Part shown: in pieces, positions 7,964-16,290 of the stretch
How the letters are laid out: every line of letters begins with the position of its first letter
Position numbering within the stretch: the stretch's first letter is position 1
Assembly: GCA_017471185.1 (NCBI GenBank)
Contig: JAFUVZ010000063.1
Location: 1 to 45,737 of the forward strand
DNA: 45,737 nt
Direction of reading: 5' to 3'
Origin: Bacteroidaceae bacterium
GTDB lineage: Bacteria; Bacteroidota; Bacteroidia; Bacteroidales; Bacteroidaceae
Translations under genes and position numbers: made by a program
The notes under the pieces: generated by a model
Database searches by the model: none
Seen by the model: only the letters and a program-made list of their open reading frames with translations
What the model was told of the DNA's origin: nothing

Positions 7964-9214
7964 TCAATCTACCAGACACTTGTCGAGGGCTTCTGCGATA
8001 GCTTCCTTATCCAGATGCTGACCTATGAAGACCAGTTTCTGCATACGGTCACCATAACGTTCGTCCCAGTCGCGACGAAGGCCCGGTTCACGATCCATCA
8101 TCTGTAGCAGTTCTTCTTTCGGCATAGTAGCATACCACTGGCCAGCATTACGCAAAGAAACCTGCTTGCCAGCCTGTTCAAATACATAACAGATATCGGG
8201 TTCTTCCTTGAAATAGCACAGGCCCTTGGCACGAATCACGCTCTTAGGCCAGAAACGAGCCACAAATTCATCGAAACGTGAGGAGTCAAACGCTTGCCTG
8301 CGATAATAGACATAGGTGCCTATACCATATTCTTCCGCTTCACCTTCTCCATCGTGATGATGATGGTGGTGTCCGTGATGATGTTCGTGTTCATGTTTAT
8401 CCTCATCGTCATCGTGGTGGTGCTGATGTTCGTGTTCGTGCTCTTCCTCCTCATCATCGTCGTCATCATGGTGTTCGCTCTCCACCTCGCTGATCCACGT
8501 TGCAGAAGTAGCGACCTTATCAAAATCAAACATACAGGTATTGAGAATCTTATCCAGTTCCACATCACCATAGTTACACGGAATAATCTCCGCCTTGGGC
8601 TGCAGGGCTTTCACGATATCATAAAGACGCATCAGTTCGCTTTCACTTACTTCATTGGCTTTGTTAAGCAAGACGATATTACAGAATTCTATCTGCTGAA
8701 TCACTAAATTCTCAATATCCTCTTCGTCAATCTGGGTGTTCAGCAAGTCTAATCCTCCGCCAAACTCATCCTTCATACGCATTGCGTCAACAACTGTCAC
8801 AATACAGTCTAAACGCACCTTACCGACCCCGGCATAAGGAGGCAGAAGCTTGTCCATCGAGCAGATGGTCTGTGCGATAGGACCAGGCTCACAGATTCCG
8901 CTTGCCTCAATGACGATATAATCAAAGCGATGCATACGCAGGATGTCACTCAATTGCTGCACCAGATCCATTTTCAGGGTGCAACAGATACAACCGTTCT
9001 GCAAAGCCACCAGGCTGTCGTCCTTCTGCCCTACTACTCCACCTTTCTCTATTAAATCGGCATCAATGTTCACCTCGCCAATATCATTCACGATCACAGC
9101 AAACTTAATGCCTCGTTCATTCGTCAAGATACGGTTCAACAAAGTAGTCTTCCCACTACCCAGATATCCTGTAAGCAAAAGCACAGGTACTTCATTTTTC
9201 AGTTTTATTTCCAT
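7964..9214 (-). CDS. CobW/COG0523 family GTPase, probable zinc metallochaperone
   Basis: 416 aa. G3E GTPase with P-loop GYLGSGKTT (16-24), the family's metal-binding GCICCT (74-79), a NKAN-type guanine motif (LLNKANE) and a C-terminal CobW_C domain (about 295-410, ending GQHLDKEAI). Between the domains, about residues 247-290, is a stretch made almost wholly of His, Asp and Glu. The family delivers metal to client proteins by GTP hydrolysis; the CxCC and His-rich linker favour zinc (ZNG1/YeiR type), though cobalt or nickel cannot be excluded. No Zur box or client gene is visible next to it. It is divergent from the GH16 gene. Confidence 0.88.
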   Translation of the reverse strand: MEIKLKNEVPVLLLTGYLGSGKTTLLNRILTNERGIKFAVIVNDIGEVNIDADLIEKGGVVGQKDDSLVALQNGCICCTLKMDLVQQLSDILRMHRFDYIVIEASGICEPGPIAQTICSMDKLLPPYAGVGKVRLDCIVTVVDAMRMKDEFGGGLDLLNTQIDEEDIENLVIQQIEFCNIVLLNKANEVSESELMRLYDIVKALQPKAEIIPCNYGDVELDKILNTCMFDFDKVATSATWISEVESEHHDDDDDEEEEHEHEHQHHHDDDEDKHEHEHHHGHHHHHHDGEGEAEEYGIGTYVYYRRQAFDSSRFDEFVARFWPKSVIRAKGLCYFKEEPDICYVFEQAGKQVSLRNAGQWYATMPKEELLQMMDREPGLRRDWDERYGDRMQKLVFIGQHLDKEAIAEALDKCLVD

Positions 9215-9233
9215 GATTCTAAGTTTTAGTATG

Positions 9234-9241
9234 CAAAGATA
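9234..9241 (-). promoter_or_regulatory. -7 box (TATCTTTG) of the cobW-like gene
   Basis: Reverse complement TATCTTTG followed by GCATAC, 20 bases before the ATG at 9214. Confidence 0.6.
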
Positions 9242-9263
9242 CAGATTTATCAGTATTATTTCA

Positions 9264-9271
9264 TACCTTTA
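9264..9271 (+). promoter_or_regulatory. Probable -7 box (TACCTTTA) of the GH16 gene
   Basis: TACCTTTA differs from TAnnTTTG only in the last base and lies 27 bases before the ATG at 9299. It is about 22 bp from the divergent cobW-like box, so the two promoters may compete. Confidence 0.45.
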
Positions 9272-9298
9272 CGGCGAAAAAACTTTATCTATAGTATT

Positions 9299-10123
9299 AT
9301 GAGAACAAAGCATTTGTTTTTGGCTGGAGCCAGCATTCTGATGATGGCTTGCGGCACGAAAGGGGTAAATGAGAATGACATCACGGCGCCAGAGGGCTAT
9401 AAGCTGGTGTGGCATGATGAGTTTAATGAAGGTACGGTCTTAAGTGACGAATGGACTCATGAGGTGAAGGATGACCATTGGGTGAACAACGAGTTGCAGA
9501 ACTATCGCAACGGCGAAGCTGACGGAAAGCGAGTGACTGAAATCAAGGACGGCAACCTGCTGATTCATTGCTTTAAAGGCTCTGACGGTAAGATTTATTC
9601 CGGCCGTGTGTATGCTCATCGCACATCAGGCTGGGAATATGGTTATTTCGAAGCCCGCATCATGTTACCAAAAGGCAAGGGCACTTGGCCAGCGTTCTGG
9701 ATGATGCCTGTCAAGAGCGAATACCGATGGCCTAAATGCGGTGAAATCGACATCATGGAGGAAGTGGGTGTCGTACCAGATGATGTATCATCTTCCCTGC
9801 ATACCGAGACTTACAACCACGTGAAAGGTACACAGAAGACACATCACTTAGACATTCCGGGGGCCGAGGGCGGATGGCACGTGTATGCCTGCGAGTGGAC
9901 TCCTGAAGCCATCACTACCTTCGTTGACGGGAAAGTGCAGCTGGCTGTCACGAAGGCTGAAATGGGTGAAGGTCATGATGAATGGCCTTTCCACTATGCG
10001 TTCTACCCTATCCTGAATCTGGCTTGGGGTGGCGACTGGGGTGGTATGCAGGGTGTTGACGAAAGCGCATTGCCTATCACGATGAAGGTAGATTATATCA
10101 GGGTGTTTCAAATTGATAATTGA
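9299..10123 (+). CDS. Glycoside hydrolase family 16 lipoprotein (beta-1,3 or mixed-linkage glucanase type)
   Basis: 274 aa. Lipoprotein signal (ILMMACG, Cys18), then one GH16 jelly-roll domain from about residue 30 to the end. The catalytic motif is E149-I-D151-I-M-E154 in GEIDIMEEVG, giving the nucleophile Glu149 and acid/base Glu154; the extra Met of the ExDxxE form is typical of laminarinases and lichenases rather than kappa-carrageenase or xyloglucan types. Other conserved parts are FWMMP, HTETYNH and the C-terminal NLAWGGDWGG. It probably cuts beta-1,3 or beta-1,3-1,4 glucan at the cell surface. No SusC/D pair adjoins it directly, and it has its own promoter. Confidence 0.92.
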   Translation: MRTKHLFLAGASILMMACGTKGVNENDITAPEGYKLVWHDEFNEGTVLSDEWTHEVKDDHWVNNELQNYRNGEADGKRVTEIKDGNLLIHCFKGSDGKIYSGRVYAHRTSGWEYGYFEARIMLPKGKGTWPAFWMMPVKSEYRWPKCGEIDIMEEVGVVPDDVSSSLHTETYNHVKGTQKTHHLDIPGAEGGWHVYACEWTPEAITTFVDGKVQLAVTKAEMGEGHDEWPFHYAFYPILNLAWGGDWGGMQGVDESALPITMKVDYIRVFQIDN

Positions 10124-10150
10124 CAATTGACAATTGGTAATTGAAAATTA
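10110..10150 (+). repeat. AATTGACAATTG-type short tandem repeat before pepO
   Basis: Units of the form AATTGATAATTGACAATTGACAA follow each other at the end of the GH16 gene (its last codons and stop lie inside) and run into the pepO promoter. The same family occurs inside the FAD oxidoreductase gene at 28776-28810. Confidence 0.8.
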
Positions 10151-10163
10151 TTCCTTACCTTTG
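10134..10163 (+). promoter_or_regulatory. pepO promoter: TTG (-33) and TACCTTTG (-7)
   Basis: TTG at 10134-10136, 19 bases, then TACCTTTG at 10156-10163 gives the canonical Bacteroidota spacing. The -33 TTG is part of the AATTGACA repeat, so the repeat supplies half of the promoter. Confidence 0.6.
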
Positions 10164-10202
10164 CACCGAAATTATAAGTTTCACAATAAAAATGTTATTT
10201 AA

Positions 10203-12236
10203 ATGAAAGCAAAGTATCTTTTAGCGATGGGCGCGGCTTGCCTTGCGATGGCGGCTTGCAACCAAGCTCCTCAGCAGACTTCAGGCCTGCATCTGGAGTA
10301 CATGGACCAGACACAGAAGCCTGGAACTGACTTCTACCAATATGTGAACGGAGGATGGCAGAAACTGCATCCGCTGCCAAGCGACAAGGCTCGTTTCGCC
10401 ACATTCGACATGCTGTCAGAGCGTGCTTCTGAGGCATTGAGCACTATGGTGCAGGATCTGGCAAAGCAGCAGAACCCAACCGGAACAAACGAGCAGAAGG
10501 TGGGTGACTTGTTCTCATTAGTGATGGACAGCGTGCGTCTGAACGCTGAAGGCGCTGAGCCTATCAAAGCTGATTTGGCTGAGATTGCTGCCCTGAAGAG
10601 CCAGAAGGATGTTTACGAGCTGCTGGCTAAGCTGAACAAACGTGGCGTAAGCGCTTATTATGGCTTGGGTGTCGGCACTGACGCGAAGAATTCAAAAGCC
10701 CACATCATGAGCCTGCGCCAGGGTAGCCTGTCATTAGGCCAGATTGATTATTATAAGGAAAATGATGACAATACCGTCCGCATCCGTGAGGCTTTCAAAC
10801 AGCATATCGTGAATATGTTCAAGCTGGCTGGTTTCAGCGACGCTGACGCCCAGAAGGCTCGCGAGGTGGTGATGGACGTTGAGAACGAACTGGCTAACAA
10901 CTTCCGTAGTCGTGTACAGATGCGTGACCCAGAGGCCAACTATAACAAGATGACCATCGACGAGGTGAAGAAGCTTTATCCTTCTATTCCTTTCCAGAAG
11001 ATATTCGACATCATGGGAATCAAGGGCGAAGTGAAGGAGATGGTTGTAGGTCAGCCAGAGGCCATCACTGCGGCTATGAAACTGATTGACAAGCTGCCTG
11101 TTGACAAGCAGATTCTCTACTTGCAGTGGAAGCAGATTTCTTCTGCAGCTAACACGCTGAGCGATGCTTTCGTAGCCGAGAGCTTCGATTTCAACAGCCG
11201 TGTGATGGCTGGCGTTCAGGTTCAGGAGCCTCGTTGGAAACGCGCTCTGAGAGCTACTGAGGGTTCATTAGGCGAGGTGCTCGGACAGCTTTATGTAGAG
11301 AAATTCTTCCCACCAGAGGCAAAGGCCCGTATGCAGCAGCTGGTGAAGAGCGAGCAGGACGCTTTGGCTGAGCGCATCAAGGCTCTGACCTGGATGAGCG
11401 ACGCTACCAAGGAGAAGGCTTTGGCTAAGTTAGCTTCTTTCCGTGTGAAGATTGGTTATCCTGATGAATGGAAGGATTATTCAGCCCTGACCGTTGACCC
11501 ACAGAAGTCTTATTACGAGAACAGCAAGGTGGCCCGCCTGTGGAGATACCAGGAGCAGATCGACAAGTTCGGCAAGCCTGTGGACCCGACAGAGTGGCAC
11601 ATGACTCCGCAGACAGTGAACGCTTATTATAGCTCAACTACCAACGAGATTTGCTTCCCAGCCGGTATTCTGCAGCCTCCTTTCTTTGACATGAACGCTG
11701 ACGATGCCTTCAACTATGGTGGTATAGGTGTGGTAATCGGTCATGAGATGAGCCACGGATTCGACGACTCCGGCCGTCAGTTTGATAAGGACGGCAACAT
11801 GTCTGGCTGGTGGGACGAGAAAGATAATGAGAACTTCAAGGAACGCGCTCAGGTGCTGGTTGACTTCTTCTCTGGCATTGAAGTAGCTCCTGGCGTTTAT
11901 GGAAACGGTGCCCTCACGCTGGGTGAGAACATTGGCGACCACGGTGGTCTGAAGATTGCCTATACCGCTTACAAGAACGCAACCAAGGACAACCCGCTTC
12001 CTGAAAAGGACGGCTTTACTGCCGACCAGCGTTTCTTCCTGGCCTTCGCTGGTGTCTGGGCAAACAACATCACCGACCAGGAGATTCTGCGTCGCACCAA
12101 GACCGACTCCCACTCATTAGGTCGCTGGCGCGTGAACGGCGCTCTGCCTCAGATTGACGCTTGGTATGAGGCCTTCAACATCACCGAGGCTGACCCGATG
12201 TTCATTCCGAAGGAGAAACGTGCAGACGTTTGGTAA
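10203..12236 (+). CDS. pepO: M13 family zinc metallopeptidase lipoprotein (PepO/neprilysin-like)
   Basis: 677 aa, the usual length. Lipoprotein signal (AACLAMAAC, Cys19). The N-terminal M13 domain starts with the characteristic KPGTDFYQYVNGGWQ; the C-terminal peptidase domain holds the zinc motif HEMSH (514-518), third ligand Glu575 in GENIGDHGG, substrate segment NAYYSSTTNEICFPAGILQPP and the closing LGRWRVNGAL. Zinc endopeptidase that trims short peptides outside the cytoplasm. Related enzymes in Porphyromonas gingivalis act on host peptides. Codon use is strongly biased, suggesting high expression. The next gene starts 10 bases after the stop, so they form an operon. Confidence 0.95.
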   Translation: MKAKYLLAMGAACLAMAACNQAPQQTSGLHLEYMDQTQKPGTDFYQYVNGGWQKLHPLPSDKARFATFDMLSERASEALSTMVQDLAKQQNPTGTNEQKVGDLFSLVMDSVRLNAEGAEPIKADLAEIAALKSQKDVYELLAKLNKRGVSAYYGLGVGTDAKNSKAHIMSLRQGSLSLGQIDYYKENDDNTVRIREAFKQHIVNMFKLAGFSDADAQKAREVVMDVENELANNFRSRVQMRDPEANYNKMTIDEVKKLYPSIPFQKIFDIMGIKGEVKEMVVGQPEAITAAMKLIDKLPVDKQILYLQWKQISSAANTLSDAFVAESFDFNSRVMAGVQVQEPRWKRALRATEGSLGEVLGQLYVEKFFPPEAKARMQQLVKSEQDALAERIKALTWMSDATKEKALAKLASFRVKIGYPDEWKDYSALTVDPQKSYYENSKVARLWRYQEQIDKFGKPVDPTEWHMTPQTVNAYYSSTTNEICFPAGILQPPFFDMNADDAFNYGGIGVVIGHEMSHGFDDSGRQFDKDGNMSGWWDEKDNENFKERAQVLVDFFSGIEVAPGVYGNGALTLGENIGDHGGLKIAYTAYKNATKDNPLPEKDGFTADQRFFLAFAGVWANNITDQEILRRTKTDSHSLGRWRVNGALPQIDAWYEAFNITEADPMFIPKEKRADVW

Positions 12237-12246
12237 ATTAAGCATT

Positions 12247-13503
12247 ATGAAACGCAGGGAAACATTAAAACTGTTGGGAAGCATCCCATTCGTGGCATTC
12301 GGGGGAATAAACTCCGTAGAAGCCAAGCAAATAGAGAAGAGCAAGCAGACATTCGCCGTTTCACCCAAGAATATCATCTTGGTATTGGCTGACGGTATGG
12401 GAGTAGCCCAGTGGCAGGCTGGAGCCATAGGTAACGGTGGAAGCCTTAACGTGGGCAGGATGACGCATACAGGTCTGCTCACAACCAATCCGTTGGACAA
12501 TTTCTGTGGTGACGCTCCTTCTCACTGTACCGCTTTGGCTTGTGGCGTCAACAGCCATAAGGGTGCCGTGGGCGTAGATAAGGACGATAAACCTGTGAAG
12601 AATATCATCGAGATGGCGAAAGAGGCAGGCATCGCTACGGGTATCGTGTCGAGCAATACGCTGGTGGAAGGCAGCAATGTGCCTTTCATCGGACACAGCA
12701 AGAATCGCATGATGACCGACGAGATAACTGCTCAGTATGTAGATACGGGTGTGGATGTGTTTATCGGTGCCGGCGAGAGCTTCTTCACCAACAGCGTGAA
12801 AGGTTTCGGTCCTCCAACTGGGGCAGGAAATCCTGGTGGAGCAGGTCAAGGACAAGGAAGGCCTCAAGGACAAGGTGGTCCTGGACAAGGCAGACCCGGT
12901 GCTGGCGGACCTCAGATGACTTTTGAGCCTCGTGCTGACAAGCGTGACCTCTTGGGCGAATTGAAGCAAGAAGGATATCAGATTCTGCATTCTTGGGAAG
13001 AAATCAAGCAGGTGAAAAGCGGCAAGGTGGCTGGTTTCACCGACAAGGTTCAGATTCCTAATTTAGAGAATGGAAGAGACCCAAATATGTATCCCGACGA
13101 GGTGTCATTGGCATTGAGCTTGCTCTCACAAAACCCGAAGGGATTCTTCCTGATGACCAGCAGCATGTTTGTTGACCGTGCCTCTCACAACGGGAAGACA
13201 GACTTGCTCATCAAGGAGGCCATCAACTTAGATATGGCGATAGGCAGGGCTCTGGATTTTGCCGACAAGCGGGATGATACTTTGGTGATCGTGGCAGGCT
13301 CTCCTGAAGCATCAGGTATGACTTTAGTAGGTGGAGATATCCAGAACCGCACGGTGGAAGCCAAATGGACGATGCCCGGTATGGCTAACCATTCCGGCAT
13401 CATGGTGCCTTATTTCGCCTACGGCGCAGGAGCAGGACAGTTTGGCGGAACCATGCTGAACACAGAGTTGTTTGAACAAATGAAATCCCTGCTGAAATTG
13501 TAA
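12247..13503 (+). CDS. Alkaline-phosphatase-fold protein with degenerate active site
   Basis: 418 aa from the ATG at 12247; a longer frame from 12154 would overlap pepO. The N-terminus KRRETLKLLGSIPF looks like a Tat signal. The fold is clear from NIILVLADGMG, CTALACGVNSHKGAVGVD, NPKGFFLMT and ALDFADKRDDTLVIVAG. Against E. coli PhoA: Asp51 is kept (DGMG); the nucleophile Ser102 is Ala (GDAPSHC); Glu322 is Ser; Asp369-His370 are Ser-Pro (AGSPE); but the Zn1 ligands Asp327, His331 (VDRASH) and His412 (NHSG) remain. D153/T155 appear as Glu/Ser. A Gly/Pro/Gln-rich insert, about 35 residues, lies near residue 200. Normal phosphomonoesterase chemistry is therefore unlikely; it may bind a ligand or one metal. 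Cotranscribed with pepO. Confidence 0.85.
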   Translation: MKRRETLKLLGSIPFVAFGGINSVEAKQIEKSKQTFAVSPKNIILVLADGMGVAQWQAGAIGNGGSLNVGRMTHTGLLTTNPLDNFCGDAPSHCTALACGVNSHKGAVGVDKDDKPVKNIIEMAKEAGIATGIVSSNTLVEGSNVPFIGHSKNRMMTDEITAQYVDTGVDVFIGAGESFFTNSVKGFGPPTGAGNPGGAGQGQGRPQGQGGPGQGRPGAGGPQMTFEPRADKRDLLGELKQEGYQILHSWEEIKQVKSGKVAGFTDKVQIPNLENGRDPNMYPDEVSLALSLLSQNPKGFFLMTSSMFVDRASHNGKTDLLIKEAINLDMAIGRALDFADKRDDTLVIVAGSPEASGMTLVGGDIQNRTVEAKWTMPGMANHSGIMVPYFAYGAGAGQFGGTMLNTELFEQMKSLLKL

Positions 13504-13521
13504 AGTTTTGTTCTTACAATC

Positions 13522-13553
13522 TTTGTCTTTGTTATTACTTTAAATTATCTTTG
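13522..13553 (+). promoter_or_regulatory. Promoter of the susC/susD pair: TTTG and TATCTTTG
   Basis: TTTG at 13522-13525 and TATCTTTG at 13546-13553, 20 bases apart, 20 bases before the susC ATG. This separates the pair from the pepO operon. Confidence 0.6.
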
Positions 13554-13573
13554 CATAGTTAACATGATTAGCT

Positions 13574-16279
13574 ATGCAAAGATTTTTTTATACCCTATTG
13601 TTTTTGTCGGGCTTTTCGTTCATGGCATCGGCACAGAACCAGCGTACTGATACGCTGAGCGTAGGCTATGCGCGAGGCAATGCCAAGACATTGAGCGGAA
13701 GTGTGGAGAAGGTGGGTGAAGACCGTATGAACAAAGGTCTGATTACCAACTCGCTGGATGCACTGAGCGGTCAGGCAGCTGGCGTGAGCATCTCCACAGG
13801 CACCAACACTTCGGCTATGCTTAGTTCCGTGCGTGTGAGGGGAACAACCTCTCTGACGGGTGGCAATGACCCGTTGGTTATCATTGATGGCGTACAGAGC
13901 GATTTGACCACCTTGAGCAACATCTATCCTGGTGACATCGAAAGCTTTACCATCTTGAAGGATGCCTCAGAAACAGCCCAGTATGGCAGTCGTGGTGCTT
14001 CTGGCGTGATAGAGGTGGCCACCAAGAAAGGACAGGCTGGTAATTTCCACATCAGCTATGACGCCAATATGGGCTTTGAGAGTATATATAAGAATATGAA
14101 GATGCTGGATGCCAACGGCTATCGGAACACAACCGGTCGTCTGGGCATGAGTATCGTGGATAACGGATTCAACTCAGACTTTCCGAGTTCCATCACCCGG
14201 ACGGGATTCGTTCAGCGTCATCATGTGGCGTTCGGAGGAGGCACAGAGCAGTCTTCGTTCCGTGCCTCGTTGGGGTTCCTTGACCACAATTCCGTCATCC
14301 AACGCATTGGCAACAGGAATTTTACCGCAAAGATTGATGTCAACCAAAAGGGATTTGACAACCAGTTGACCGTTGACTTAGGCATGTTTGGCTCGTTCCA
14401 GAAGAACAAGTATATTTTCGATGACCAGAAGTTGTTTTACTCATCAGCTTCATTCAACCCAACTTTCCCAACCAGACGCAATGCTGACGGAAGCTGGAGC
14501 CAATATTCTGACGCTTCGCAAATCAACCATCCTGTCTCATTACTCGATATTCTCGACCATGATGACAACGCGCACTTCAATACGCACGTGAAGGCTTCGT
14601 TTGATTTGGGGCACGGGCTCACCATCGCTGCTTTCGGCTCTTACTCCTACAATGTGGTGAACCGTTCGCAGTTCATGCCAGTCTATGTATGGAGTCACGG
14701 ACAGATTTACCGTGGGGAGACTAAGGTGGAAGATTTGCTGGGCAACTTCCTGATCAGCTATGAGCGGGATTTCGGCAAGCACCATATTGATCTGTTGGCG
14801 TTGGGAGAAGCGCAGAAGACCACACTCAAGGAGTTTCATACCACAGCATCCAATCTCTCCACCAACAGCTTCGGCTACAACAACCTGCAGGCTGGAGCCG
14901 AAAGGCTTTGGGAAGGCACTTCCTCTACTTACGAAGACCCTCGCCTCACCTCTTTCTTAGGGCGTGTGAACTACAACTACCTGGAGCGTTACTCGCTGAC
15001 ACTCAACATGCGAGCTGATGCGTCAAGCAAGGTGGGGAAGAACAACCGCTGGGGTTTCTTCCCATCCATCTCAGGCGCATGGGTCATCAGTGACGAGCAT
15101 TTTATGCGTGAGGTAAAGCCATACGTGAACAACCTGAAACTTCGCTTGGGTTACGGATTGAGTGGAAACTTAGGGGCTATTGACAGCTATAACTCACTGG
15201 AGCTGGCCAAGCCTAACGGAGTGGTGCCAGTCAACGGTTCGCCAACGGTAACCTTAGGTATCATACGAAACGCCAATCCTAACCTGAAATGGGAAGTGAA
15301 GCATACCTTCAACGTAGGTCTTGACATGGGTTTTCTGGACAACCGACTGGTGGTGACGGCTGATTATTACAAGTCGAAGACATCAGACATGCTTTATATG
15401 TATAATGTGACGGTTCCCCCCTACCCTTACGACAAGCTGCTTGCCAACATCGGTTCCATGAAGAACAGCGGTCTGGAGATTGGCATCGGCGCTTCTCTCA
15501 TCCAGAAGCGTGACATCGATTTCAACGCCAACCTCAACATCGCTTTCCAACAGAACAAGCTGGTTTCCCTGAGCGGACAGTTTGGCGACGAATACCTCAC
15601 CGCTCCCTCTATGGCTGCCATCGGCACCTTGAATGGCGCAGGCTTCCACGGAGGATACAATGACATCGTGTATCAGGCAGTAGGTCATCCGCTTGGCGTT
15701 TTCTACCTGCCTCATTGCACAGGACTGACACAACAGGCTGACGGCACTTATCGCTATGAGATAGCCGACCTCAATAACGATGGCGTGCAGGATGTGGCTA
15801 CCGACCGTTATTTCGCAGGGCAGGCTACTCCGAAGGTGCTGATTGGCTCCAACTTCAGTTTCCGTTACAAGGATTTCGACGTATCTTTACAGATAAACGG
15901 AGCTTTCGGTCATAAGATTTACAACGGTACTTCGCTGACTTATATGAATATCGGTTCGCTGCCTTATTACAATGTGCTGCCTGAGGCTCCAGGGAAGAAC
16001 ATCAGTGACCAGACAGCTACCGACTACTGGCTGGAACGGGGTGATTACCTGAACTTCGACTATCTCACCATTGGTTGGAACGTACCTTTGGGCAGGGCTA
16101 AGTTCGTGCGTAACCTGCGATTGTCACTTTCTGTGAACAACCTGGCTACCATCACCAGCTATTCGGGACTCACCCCAATGATCAACAGCAATGTGGTGAG
16201 CAACACGTTGGGCTTGGACGATAAGCGCACATATCCCGTTTACCGTTCCTATTCACTTGGAGTAAGTATTCAGTTCTAA
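13574..16279 (+). CDS. SusC-type TonB-dependent outer-membrane transporter, short form
   Basis: 901 aa, about 100 or more shorter than usual. After the signal peptide (FMASAQ, about 1-20) the protein goes at once to the TonB-box-like region and plug: GSVEKVGEDRMNKG, NSLDALSGQAAGVSI, SVRVRGTTSL, PLVIIDGVQSD, IESFTILKDASETAQYGSRGASGVIEVATKKG. The carboxypeptidase-regulatory-like domain (about 80-90 residues) that normally precedes the plug is missing. The rest is a 22-strand-type barrel ending in YRSYSLGVSIQF. Works with the next gene's SusD to import an oligomer; substrate unknown because no polysaccharide-degrading enzyme is in the same unit. It stops 11 bases before the susD ATG. Confidence 0.92.
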   Translation: MQRFFYTLLFLSGFSFMASAQNQRTDTLSVGYARGNAKTLSGSVEKVGEDRMNKGLITNSLDALSGQAAGVSISTGTNTSAMLSSVRVRGTTSLTGGNDPLVIIDGVQSDLTTLSNIYPGDIESFTILKDASETAQYGSRGASGVIEVATKKGQAGNFHISYDANMGFESIYKNMKMLDANGYRNTTGRLGMSIVDNGFNSDFPSSITRTGFVQRHHVAFGGGTEQSSFRASLGFLDHNSVIQRIGNRNFTAKIDVNQKGFDNQLTVDLGMFGSFQKNKYIFDDQKLFYSSASFNPTFPTRRNADGSWSQYSDASQINHPVSLLDILDHDDNAHFNTHVKASFDLGHGLTIAAFGSYSYNVVNRSQFMPVYVWSHGQIYRGETKVEDLLGNFLISYERDFGKHHIDLLALGEAQKTTLKEFHTTASNLSTNSFGYNNLQAGAERLWEGTSSTYEDPRLTSFLGRVNYNYLERYSLTLNMRADASSKVGKNNRWGFFPSISGAWVISDEHFMREVKPYVNNLKLRLGYGLSGNLGAIDSYNSLELAKPNGVVPVNGSPTVTLGIIRNANPNLKWEVKHTFNVGLDMGFLDNRLVVTADYYKSKTSDMLYMYNVTVPPYPYDKLLANIGSMKNSGLEIGIGASLIQKRDIDFNANLNIAFQQNKLVSLSGQFGDEYLTAPSMAAIGTLNGAGFHGGYNDIVYQAVGHPLGVFYLPHCTGLTQQADGTYRYEIADLNNDGVQDVATDRYFAGQATPKVLIGSNFSFRYKDFDVSLQINGAFGHKIYNGTSLTYMNIGSLPYYNVLPEAPGKNISDQTATDYWLERGDYLNFDYLTIGWNVPLGRAKFVRNLRLSLSVNNLATITSYSGLTPMINSNVVSNTLGLDDKRTYPVYRSYSLGVSIQF

Positions 16280-16290
16280 CACCATTGAAA

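Noticed and set aside
8278-8707. Overlapping open frames on the + strand across the His-rich part of the CobW-like gene
   Set aside because: The strings of Val, Met and Ile or of Arg and His come from reading the CAT/GAT-rich repeat in other frames; no domain is seen.
12154-12246. Upstream extension of the phosphatase-like gene
   Set aside because: It would overlap the end of pepO in another frame and place 31 unrelated residues before a proper signal sequence; the ATG at 12247 is better.
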